In this document: positions 26,236 through 37,500 of the stretch, piece after piece
How the letters are laid out: each line of letters begins with the position of its first letter
How positions within the stretch are numbered: the first letter of the stretch is position 1
Assembly: GCF_000003815.2 (NCBI RefSeq)
Contig: NC_049993.1
Span: 3,951,460 to 4,015,459, forward strand
Direction of reading: 5' to 3'
Length of the DNA stretch: 64,000 nt
DNA from: Branchiostoma floridae
Lineage: Eukaryota > Chordata > Leptocardii > Amphioxiformes > Branchiostomatidae
Translations under genes and position numbers: made by a program
The notes under the pieces: model-generated
What the model saw: only the letters and a program-made list of their open reading frames with translations
Databases searched by the model: none
Told to the model about the DNA's origin: nothing

Positions 26236-28421
26236 TGCATCCTAGAATGTCGTCTATCCTAAAAGCGCTTTTAGGATAGAAGCGCTTTTAGGATAGACCG
26301 GCATCCAAAATGTGCTTCTATCCTAAAAGCGCTTCTGAGATATCCAGAACACGTCACAAGCGAGGAGCGCATTCTGGATATCCTGAAAGCGCTTCTATCG
26401 GAGCGCATTCAGGATAAGCCGACGTGTTTATCCAGAACGTTCACTTGTGGGAGGAGCTTATTGTCTTAGGAGGCGGAGACTATTTTGCATGTGATTTTTC
26501 GTAGTCAAAAGGCCGCCATCTTTGTTCTCCTCATGCGGTCACTTCCGGGTTTGATTGTGATAGAAGATCGCAAATACTTACACCAAATTAACGTAGTTTG
26601 CACAAACCAAATCATTTTGGGGGACTACGTGGGCCGGTCTAACCCTCACATAATCACGTGAAATCTAGGTTCAGCGGTTTCTTTATAACCTCCGGATTTC
26701 GGTCACGTAGATTACGGCAGGCTTCGCGAGGTTGAACTAAATTTGGAAACTTTGGTGTAAACAATCACTGGAAGTGACCGCTGCCATTTTCTCGCGACGT
26801 GTTGAATGCATGGACCCCACACACTGAGGTAGTATCGCTATCTCTGGTTCGATAGTTCGAAACAACCAGAAGCTGAAAGTCAGCAAACCATTGACAAAAG
26901 TCACCCTGCACGGGAGAAGACAGATGTCGGCCACCTTCGACAGGAGCGCATTCAGGATATCCAGAATGCGCTCCTTCGCTTGCGACGTGTTCTGGATATC
27001 CTAGAAGCGCTTTTAGGATAGAAACACATTTTGGATGCAGATCTATCCCAAATGTGCTTCTATCCCAAAAGCGCTTCTAGGATATCCAGAATGCGCTCCT
27101 TCGCTTGCGACGTGTTCTGGATATCCCAGAAGCGCTTTTAGGATAGAACTATTAGAAGCACATTTTATCCCAGACTGAGCGCTTTTTATAGGATAGACGA
27201 CAATCTGCTATTCTTGTTAGACGAACATCTGCTTCTATCCAAGAAGCGCTTTTGCGAATACAACCTGGGAACTGAATGGCTTGGGGACTTGATCAATGTG
27301 CAGCTGGACGTTTTCATTGACTGTTTTATGGTACATTTTGTAGTACTTTTTATGGTACATTTTGTAGTACATCTTGGGATACACTATTGAGAAGTACTTT
27401 CTGTGTTTTACTTGCACAATTAGATGGATACAAATCATATACATGTAGTTGCAATCAAAAGGACAAATTAGTGTTTAATCTGCATGGAATCAAGTTTCAA
27501 TATAAATTGGTAAATTTCCCATTATCTGTGTACACTGTATACTTATTGTATTCAGCAGTGAACAATTACCTCTGTGCATTAACTTGCAATAAAGATAACT
27601 TTTATTATAAGATTTGTCATATTTTCTTAGCCTAATAAATAGATTTATCCATGAAGGAGAAGTAAAAGTTACTATACAGTACGACAGGGCTTTGAGAAAT
27701 TTTATCACCAACTAAAAGGACTGTTGCAGATATATATCATCTCATCCAGTTCCTCCGTGCTTTTATTTCAGAAACAAGATGTCTTGGATGAATGACTGAG
27801 CCAATATCATTTCAAAAGTTTAATAAATCTTCAAAACAGTATGAAACTGTTTAGGTTAAATTAGATAGTTGAACATTTGTCAACAACACAGTGATGAAAA
27901 TAAAATTGTACAACATACTTTCAACATACCCGCAGCCCCTCCTGCGTCAAAGTTTAACTCGATCTAGTCTCCTCTGAAAATGCTCTGAAAATCAACACAA
28001 GGACACTCTTTCCAGATGAATGAGCATATTTTCTTCATGAAATCTAACTTGTGAAACATGTTACAATATATGATACCGATCATGTGTGTAAGAATATAAG
28101 CTCATGTGTGTAAGGATAAGCTCCTGACTGCACTTTTCATGTGCACGTTTCTGATTGACATCAAGAACTAAAAATGAAGTCAACATCTTTCATGTGTGGG
28201 TGACATTTTCCAAATATGGAAACCTGGGCGTAAACAATCACCGCTTGCGGTCCTGTCAATCACCATGATTGACGGCGACAAAGAAGCGCGTCTGGGATAT
28301 CCTGAATGCGCTCTCCCTTAGAGCGCTTTTGGGATAGAAGCACATTTAGGATGCAGGCCTATCCCAGGAGTGCTTCTATCCTAAAAGCGCTTTTGGGATA
28401 GAGCACATTTGGGATGGTACA
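26236..28421. mobile_element. Palindrome-word insertion, 2.2 kb, 7-bp target duplication
   Basis: CATGTGT flanks both sides (26229-26235 and 28422-28428), and the insert is absent at the matching place in copy B (near 49148). The outer ends are inverted and similar (TGCATCCTAGAATGTCG against TGTACCATCCCAAATGTG inverted), each leading into the core AAAAGCGCTTTT with CTATCC and GGATAG on its flanks. Arms at about 26250-26560 and 26760-27205 are inverted to each other. A shorter block at 28215-28420 repeats the second arm directly. No transposase frame is visible. Probably a non-autonomous foldback DNA element with a secondary partial copy. Confidence 0.75.
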
Positions 28422-28681
28422 CATGTGTGTGTCGTGGGACGCGTGCCTCGTGCATTTTTTGGCAACGCCTCAAGGCCGATGTCTTACAAACCATCTGGCA
28501 ATGGCAATGCGTTACCAGTTTCATTGAGTCTGATGTGGCTAGTTTTGTTTGATTTTACTATAGTTTAGGTTCATTTTAAATTATAGGCACTTTTACATAT
28601 CATTTAAAATATTTAGACAAACGTTTTACAGCAGCTTCATTGGAAGATGCATAATTTTCTTTATCTGTGACATAGTTGCAG

Positions 28682-28759
28682 GAAGTGGCAGGTCAAAGAA
28701 GAAGAAGAAGCTGAGTTGTGAACTCTCTGAAATTCTGCATTACCATTATCAAGCGTAAG
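28682..28759 (+). other. Probable 5' UTR exon of C2H2 gene A
   Basis: The exon is bounded by TTGCAG and GTATGT and is conserved with 49463-49543 in copy B, which has an even better acceptor (TTTGTTACAG). A 712-bp intron would join it to the coding exon starting at 29472. It contains no ATG in frame with the fingers. Confidence 0.55.
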
Positions 28760-29484
28760 GTATGTCTTTGAGTGCATCATTGTTATAATTATATGGTTCT
28801 TGGAATCATAAGGACTCTTATGACTATTATGGAGAATTGTAACATCAGGCTTCCAAACTTTTTTTTTTACTTCTTTTCATCAGTGGGCAACCTCAGCTAG
28901 GTTGTGCATGAACAGTTCACGGTGCAGCCAGTCCAATTGTTAAAGGATAGTTAAGTTAAAGTGAGTTGAAAGAATGTGTTGATGGTTTATGGAAATTCAA
29001 ACAAGAAGCCTTCTTTGCTTGGATAGGACTTCTAGACTTGGAACATATGTGATATGGTTGAACATATGCGATTTGTTTGGAGATCATCAATGTTATAGAA
29101 AGGGTTCTCTCTGTACATAATTAGACATGTCATTACATGTATTTATATGTTGTTGGTAAATAGTAATCCATCATACATTGTATTGAAATAGTATTCAATT
29201 TGTTTTCTTTTTCTTTGTTATGGTTGTACTATGAATAAAATAAAAAAAGATTAACGATGGGATGTCAACATAATTTTCGAAAATCTGCCAATCATCAACA
29301 TATTCATAATTATAACGTTTGACTTACACATGTATTCTGGTAGCATTGTGTGCACATAAGAAAGAGAAACTTTTTTATTGTTATTTCGTGATAGATATTG
29401 TCGTCAATAGACGGAAGTAAAAGCTCTAGGATAAGTTTATCTACAACGTACAAATCTTTGTTTCCCAGCAGATAAAATCAGAAG

Positions 29485-30249
29485 ATGGAAGATACCAGCT
29501 GCAGCTCTGGACAACAGATAACAAAGCACACTGGTGGTAAAGCCTACATGTGTGGGGAGTGTGGGTACAGGACAGCTCACAACTCAACCTTTTCCAGACA
29601 CATGAGAACGCACACAGGAGAAAAAACCTTCAAGTGTGACCAGTGTGAATATTCTGCAGCACAGAAATCTGTTTTGGACTATCATTTAGCCAAACACACT
29701 GGAGAGAAACCCTACATGTGTGGGGAGTGTGGGTACAGGGCAGCTAGAAAGTTTACCTTATCCCAGCACATGAGAATTCACACAGGAGAAAAGCCCTACA
29801 AGTGTGAGCTGTGTGACTATTCTGCTGTGAATAAATGTACTTTGCACTACCATCTAAAAGCTAAACACACTGGAGAGAAACCCTACATGTGTGGGGAGTG
29901 TGGGTACAGGACAGCTCACAAGCCAAACTTATCGAAGCACATAAAAACGCATACAGGTGAAAAACCCTTCAAATGTGACCAGTGTGACTATTCTGCTGTG
30001 AGTAAATCCAACTTAGACGACCATCTAAAAGCAAAACACACTACAGTAAAACCTTACATGTGCGGTATCTGTGGATACAGGGCAGCTATAAAGTCTCGCC
30101 TTATTCAGCACATGAGAATCCACACCCGGGAAAAACCCTACAAGTGTGACCAGTGTGACTTCTCTGCAGCACGGAAATCCAGTCTGAACCGTCACTGCCA
30201 AGCTAAACACAGCGTAGAAAACCTACAAATGCCGGTACAAGAAAGCTAG
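29485..30249 (+). CDS. C2H2 zinc-finger protein A, 8 fingers
   Basis: The start ATG follows an acceptor (TTTCCCAGCAG) by 13 bases, giving 254 aa. The leader MEDTSCSSGQQITKHTGG precedes eight C2H2 fingers in strict alternation: odd fingers CGECGYRTA with HMRTH ends, even fingers CDQCDYSAA with HLAKH or HLKAKH ends. HTGEKP linkers join most fingers; two linkers are altered (HTTVKP, HTREKP). All eight fingers keep both Cys and both His. The protein should bind DNA in the nucleus; no KRAB, BTB or other effector domain is present, so the transcriptional effect is unknown. It is the counterpart of the gene at 50297 and a relative of the broken gene at 13293. Confidence 0.88.
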   Translation: MEDTSCSSGQQITKHTGGKAYMCGECGYRTAHNSTFSRHMRTHTGEKTFKCDQCEYSAAQKSVLDYHLAKHTGEKPYMCGECGYRAARKFTLSQHMRIHTGEKPYKCELCDYSAVNKCTLHYHLKAKHTGEKPYMCGECGYRTAHKPNLSKHIKTHTGEKPFKCDQCDYSAVSKSNLDDHLKAKHTTVKPYMCGICGYRAAIKSRLIQHMRIHTREKPYKCDQCDFSAARKSSLNRHCQAKHSVENLQMPVQES

Positions 30250-30407
30250 AATTCTGTTATTTCTCAACATACGAGAAACACAGAAAACCCATCCAGAAAA
30301 ACTCACCATTAGTGTGTCGTGAAACAGCAAGTGTGGCACTTACATCCATTCTATTCTAAAGAGATGTAAGTCTGAGATACAGTTGGCAAAATGTACATGT
30401 GAACGGA

Positions 30408-30413
30408 AATAAA
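30408..30413 (+). terminator. Poly(A) signal of C2H2 gene A
   Basis: AATAAA lies about 160 bases after the stop at 30249, a plausible 3' UTR length. No downstream element was examined. Confidence 0.5.
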
Positions 30414-31586
30414 AGGAGAGTAAATAGTGCCCACTTGTACGTACCAGTATAAGGTACCGATGAAGAAAAAGCTTCATCTTTAACGATCTCGATGGGAACT
30501 GTTAATCATTACTGTTGAGAATGTTTCTTGTTTAAACCTGACACTTTTGTTATTAACATATAAGTTTTATTGTTCATTTGTTTGGATGATGATAATAATA
30601 ATAATAAGAAGAACTAACATTTTACATCACACAAATATTGAGTCCATTAGACAATTTATCACTCGTTGCGTAGTACAAGGTAGATGTTCAGGCCTAGCCT
30701 TGTTCTCGTTTACACCTGAACTTTTTTGTTAATTATATTTCTCTCAAGGAAAAATCTTGTTTTTGCTGGTGTGTTCTTTTTCTTCTTCTTTCTTTACATG
30801 GTACGTAGGTAGGTCGATTGGAGATGAATACATAAATTATGAATACATAAATTATGTTAATTAGCTCTAAATTTGCATTATGATGTCATCCATATAATCA
30901 AATTAACACGACCTTACGTTACATGCTACGTGCGTCATATTGGAGGTGAAGGTACCTATAGGAAAATGCATACAACTGAATGTGCGCTATGCTAATGGGT
31001 GGCTCATTTTACATAGTTCATTAATTTCTTTGCGGTCAAAGATACGGATCCCCTTTTGGAGATATAGATTGCTTTAGGCAAGGTGAATACAGTCTCATGC
31101 TAAGGAGAATCTGATTTGCATAGTTATCTAAAATCAATCTAGAATTATCAAAATGCATCACAAAGATTTGAAAATATAAAAAGATATTCACATGGAACAA
31201 CATAGGTGACCTCTATACCAAGAACAATATATCCAACCATAATCAAAATATTATTACATTGTACAGTAAAAGACTGACCTAAAGGTCCTATTTCACTGAG
31301 CGGAGGTACTGTTGAGATAATGTCCAGGTACATTAGAGTTTATTCACCGTACATTATTCACCAATGTAACATTTGAATGGATGGAAAGATGGGTGGATGG
31401 AACTGCCCCTCTATTGCTATAGAGCTTAAAGGCTATCCTTCTCATAATGAAACAAGAAACAAACAAATGTTATCTTTAAAACTATCCTTCTCATAATGAA
31501 ATATGAAACAAACAAACTAATGTTATATTTAAAAAAAGGTCCGACGGCAGAGATCATGAAGCCTTCCAAGGCAAGATCCTAGTAAG
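30414..31586. other. Convergent 3' intergenic region, copy A
   Basis: This separates the C2H2 gene (+) from the cadherin-RTK gene (-). A 15-bp tandem duplication with GAATACATAAATTAT lies near 30826-30855. TTTATT at 31339-31344 is a possible AATAAA on the minus strand for the RTK, about 245 bases past its stop. Much of the stretch is recognisable in copy B at 51540-52100 and 53215-53340. No gene is seen. Confidence 0.5.
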
Positions 31587-34500
31587 TTAGTATTTTTCGC
31601 CATGGGTGGTTTGCAGACTAGTATAGGTGTTCTCATCCAGACTCGCCAGGTCAATGTAGTCCTGAGAAAGTGATACAAATGGCAAAATGTCAGTCACATG
31701 AAAGATGCTAGCACTCCACTTAATATTAGATGATGACTGGTTGCAGTCAATCATTCTGTGCTACTGATCATATAACGACTGATATTACCACAGTTAATGT
31801 AAAATACAAATTTTAAACCATTTTATAAAAAAAATTCTTATAGACGGTTATATACTGCAATTGTACTGCATATGGATGACACTCTGGACTCACGTGTTCT
31901 GCCTCCATCAGTGTATCCAGACTTTGCTGGATCTTGCGGAACTCTGGTCTCCGGGCAGGGTCAGCATTCCAACAGTTGAGCATCAGGGTGTAGCTAGTAC
32001 ACAAATGTCATCGAGTAAGAATTCTCATACCGAGACTTACTAGAAAACAAGGATTTCTGGCGTTGTTGTACTTTGTGCAAGCAAGTGTTGTTCTTTGTAC
32101 TGTTCAGTTCGTCTTACTATTATGAGCGATGCGTTACAAAAGTGGTCTTGAAAAGTATCTTGTTTCACGAACTCTCAACAACATTAGTCATTATTAGAGG
32201 AAGCCGAATGCTTCAAGCATTTAATTCTCTTTTACGACCACGATGATATCCTTACATGGCCATTTTTGTTTTAGCATAAGAAGGAAGACATTTTGACTCA
32301 CAGTTCTTCATCGCAGTGGTGCGGTTTGCCCATCCTGTATCCCTGCTGCACTCCGTCCATCACTTCACGTTTGGACATACCGGGGTACGGAGTCGCACCT
32401 AAGCAGAATACATGATAGGCATTATAAATCTCGTTTTTTTACGAACGTTTATGAAATCATAGACAAGAGAACTTATCATCATCACAAACATCAAAAAAGT
32501 TCAAGTAATTTTGATAAGATTGTTATGGTTACAATGTTTTAGATGGGCGTATGCAGTCACGCTAGTGGTTAAGATATGATTGTAGTTATGATTGGTTGTT
32601 TTCTATGAGAATCATTAAAAAAAGATTGAAATATTTAACGGAACGGAATGAAAAAGAATGTACCAAGGTGCGAAAGGAACGAAGTGAAATATGAAGCAAA
32701 CTGAAAAAGAAACGATGTAAATATAAGAAAACGTATCGACTGTCCAAAGCTGTCGGTAACAAATGCGGATCGTGAGAGAATAATTCAGCCGCGCAAACAC
32801 AGCAACGTTTTAAAATTTTTATCCTGCCTCATTTGAGGTAAAATTCTGAAACGAAAACACGTTATATCCATTCAACATTCACTCCTTCATTGTAATCCTT
32901 CCACATTACCGGTTCCTTAGGACCCCACAGATTTTACTTCATTTTGCTGTATAATTCTCTCCATCTTTTCTATTTCGTGCTTGCTGTACACCAGTGTCAC
33001 GCACAAAATATATGAACCCACCCAAAGTGACGATCTCCCAGAGCAGCACTCCGAAAGCCCAGACGTCAGTCTTGGTGGTGTACTTCCGATGGAATAGCGA
33101 CTCGAGGGCCATCCAGCGGATAGGCAGGCGGGTCTGTGCGGGACAGATGGTTGTATACTAGAGTACGATATTTGCATACTATTCACCAACGGCAATGATT
33201 ACAGAGTTATAGACAACATATTCATGCCTGTACTCCCTCTGCAGCACCTGCGGCCGTTTCTGTGCTTGCAGAATAGGATTTCACTCCCACATGAGGAGAC
33301 ATCTCAGGAATTGACTGTTCGTCTACTCATCCGTCGACATGGACAGAAGAATCCATCATCGTCACTGTCATACGATATTGTGATTTATTGAGATTGCAAA
33401 CGATACAATACACGTGGGACACAGGCAGCGGTATGCTGGTGTCGTGGCCCACACATGAATACATACGATAACAGATGCTGATCTGCTGGTTAAATACAGA
33501 CAGGTACCTACTGCACTGCAGATAATATAAAATCCTTGGCTGTCCGTTTTTCGTAACTACAGTACCAGTTATTCTCTGGATGTAATTAATGCATAAACAC
33601 CTTGGTAGTGCTCTCGTACTCATCCCCCTCTCGCGAGAAGCCAAAGTCTGACACCTTACAGGTCCGGTCTGCAGTAACTAGCACGTTCCGGGTTGCAAGG
33701 TCACGATGGATGATCTAATATTGTGAAAATTTAAAATCAAAACAAATAATAACTAGAACGAAATGTCACTTCATCTGTATGGTAAGTGTCTTCTGATCCA
33801 GTCAAGGAAAAAAAACAGTAAAAACTGATTTCATGTCGCCAAGTTGGCTTTAATCGTTTATCGTGCCATCTTATCTCTGGAACCTTAGTGGGACAACGTA
33901 ACAAAGAAGTCGATATCACCAGCCGTCGTTGTTTAGATTCAGATTCAGGCTTTGATACAGCCAATGTAATCAAAGTAAGTTACTTCTACGAGGTTTCCAC
34001 TCACTTTCTTTGCTGCCAGAAAACTCATCCCCTTGGCTACGTCCCAGGCAAACTTGGTGAGGTCACGTGAGGAGAGAGACTTGCTCCCGCCGTGCAGGTT
34101 CCCGTATGGTTGGTGAGTGCGGCTGGTACGGAGGTTGGACAGGAGACTGCCTCCAGACACGAACTCCAGCAGGAGATACAACGGCTCTAGAAAAGGTATC
34201 AATACATATAAATGAATATAACATAGCCTGTTAAACGTCCCTGAGAGGGTTTGGAATGATATCTGCGATATTTTTTTAATCATATTGAATGATATTTAAT
34301 CCAAATAGTTCTAAGTTTAAGAAAAATATAGTATTTGGATCTATCTGATTCCTTTAAGCTTTTGAAAACGTTTAAAAAGTGACCGGACCAAGTTTCTTTA
34401 TTTGATAATTTTGTAATCTATGTGACTATGTCACTTTACGAAGTATTTTTTTACCAATATTTGAAACAATTTGTTTTATTTGCTCATAAAAGCCGCATAT

Positions 34501-37500
34501 CGCCCGCCTCTACATATTTTATCAATGACTTTCTGCTTGTTAGGCAGTCCTGACTTTATGCCTTATTATCATATAGCCAGGCGCCGCGGACCAATCAGAA
34601 GGCCCCGTTCCACGTTGGTTATGACGCCGTAACACTTAGATTCCGGCCAGGCCGGTGTGTATCCTCCTTCTGATTGGTCAGAATGAATCGACACCGTGAC
34701 TGGAGGCGATTTAGATCGGCCTGCGTACCAGGGAGAAAGCAATTGAACACCGGTGCTGGCACTGGTGCCGGTGTCGATTCATTCTGACCAACCAGCCTGA
34801 GCGATACACACAAGATATGCAGGGTTTGGCCAATCAAAAGGAGCGAAACATATGCCAGAGCAGAGGGAATAAGCACAAACTGTAAGGAGGGAGTAGTTAA
34901 CATTGAGAATGAGTTTTGTTGTTCTAAAAAGCGAAAGACTGCAATGTTTTGAATATTTTCTGTGGAAATTTTGGTTTCAAACTGCATTCTGTAAACAAAT
35001 GTATGTACCAAGGAACAGATGTGAACTTTCAGAAATTCGACAAAGAAATTGACGCGTATAGTACCAAGGGATCTATGCGTCATACAGTAGTTTGCAAGTT
35101 TGGGTAGGCTATATGATAATAACGTTAATAACCCGCCTGTTCCTAGGTGTACATGGTGTCATATCGACTGGTCCTTTGCTATAACCACCTCATAAAACCA
35201 CCGAGTGAGCCAAGCGAACGAGGTGGTTTTATTCGGTGGTTATAGCAAAGGACCAGGCGTTATGACACCATATACACCTCGGGGCGGGTCATTAACCCTT
35301 AATTACAGGTGTACAAATAAACCAAAGAGTCAAGGATTTGTTTTTATCAAATACATGCAGCTTGCTTTTTCTTACAACTACGATGTGCAGTTTGTTTCTT
35401 AAATGAGGGCAGAAGACTAACCTGTTTCCGTGCAACGTCCAAGAAATGAAACAACGTTAGGATGAGTCCCAAGGAGCTTCAGTATTGACAGCTCCTTGAA
35501 AAACGCAGTCAAAGCCGCGGGACTTGTCATACCTAGTAAGCAATAAGAAATCATTTGCATAAATGAACTGTTATCGCTCAATGGCATTGGGATATTCATG
35601 TGTAGAAATTGAATATTTCACACATAAATTGAATATATCACACATCTTATGTATTTGTTGTGCTTTGTAAAGTCCGAGAGTGCTAGCTTCAACACAACAT
35701 AATTAAGAACTAAATTATTTTTTTTTTAGATTAGAATTCCTTTATATTTAGTATTCCAAGCACCTTTCAACTCCTTCACTGCCACAGTAGTTACACCAGT
35801 GTTGCCTGATATTTTCCAGGCCTCGGCTCTATAGACAGTCCCAAATTCTCCTTGGCCAATTTCCTCGTTGATGTCCAGCTGACTTCGCGGGAATTCAGAT
35901 GGCAACTTCAAATCCTCATAGGTTACTTCTGGTGCTCTCTGTATCAAAAGAAAGGTTTCTCGACTCGTCTTGTTAGTGTATAAACAAGCGTTAAAAATAT
36001 ATAACGAATACGCATTGCAAAATATGGAAACATGTAGGAAAGCCGTAGGAAAGCATGTTTCGTTAAAAAGAAGCTTGTTAAGAGTTGAAGAAAAAATGTC
36101 ATACTTCGTTCTCACTGCGTGCCGTCAGCCCCTGGTACGTGTGATTAGACTGTTTAAAAAAAAAACAGAAAATATTATAAGTACATTGGTATTCTTTACT
36201 AGAAGCCTGGAAAACATTTACTGTAAGCAAATTTGATAGACCAATGCTGAAATATATCACATGTACAATGCATAACATCATATACAGAGTAAGGTCGAAT
36301 ACATAAGCTTTTATGTTGCATGTTATTAAATTTTATAACTACTTTGCACATTTATTTGCTTTACTTACTGTGCGCCTATGAGATATCTGCAAACTTTGGT
36401 ACTCGTCTTCCGTATCATGGCGCTAGAAGAAAGTCGTAAACAATCGTGTTCAATTCTTTAGGTTATAAATTGAGAAAAAAAAATCTTTGTTCAGCTGGTA
36501 AATGTTGCATATCAACAGTTGTATTATTTCAAGAAGAAAGCATGAAAAGATGCAAATGATAAGACGAAGTGGTGGCGAGCTTGTATTGAACATATATTAA
36601 AGATAGTTGAAGAATGGAAAGATAAAATATTTGACAAGACCATTTGTAAATGCATCTGGTAAGTGAATATACTAAGAAATACATGAATGTTTGCCATTTT
36701 CGTGTGAACTCAAACAACATTCCAGCAGAAAACAAAGCAAAAAAATTACCTATGTAACTAAAAGCTTTTTATTTCTGATAAATAATCTGCGGATGACATA
36801 AATTTACAAGTAGTTATAAGGACCATATAAAGGTGGGCATTTGCAGAAAAAAAATACAGAAGTTATGAACTGCTCACCACATTCTCCAGCTCCATGTTGC
36901 TTGAGTGGTTTCCCTCGTGTTTTTCTGAAATAGCGATCATCGATATGTACTTATTCAGACATAAAGTTTGACGATATGTACGTGCTTTAATCTATATAAT
37001 ATCTTAAGTTTAGAAATTATTTTACACTTACCATTGGCTGCCCTCTTTCTCCTAACGAACACCACTGCAACTGTGACGATAGCCAAGAGGACCACGGCAC
37101 ATATTGTTGCTGCTATAATGATGGTGTTGGTGTCATTTCCACCTATAGTAATGGACCAACGAAAAATCTCTCTCACAAATCATGTTTCCTATTGATTTCA
37201 AAACAAATTTTGAGCAATATCAGAAATGGTATTAAAAGTAACGTTTTTAAGTAAGCTACTAAGTAAAATGTATATTACTATGATCGGGGCATTGGGTTTT
37301 TTAATGCGTTTTATGCCTGGATTTTTTAGTGCCTTTAATATCATTTATTGATTAGATCTTTCAAACAGAAAGAAATTCAAGCATTATGGAAATAGATGCT
37401 GCCTGTTTTGTTATACATTGTTGCTGGCTATACAGCAAAAATATCGAAAATTTGTATGCCTTGTAAGTGTATGTTTGTTAAAAGGTGAACATGTACCTTC

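Noticed and set aside
26737-26934. Open frame inside the palindrome insert
   Set aside because: It spans inverted-repeat DNA and matches no transposase motif.
34619-35083. 154-codon minus-strand open frame
   Set aside because: It lies wholly inside the CCAAT-box MITE and has no domain.
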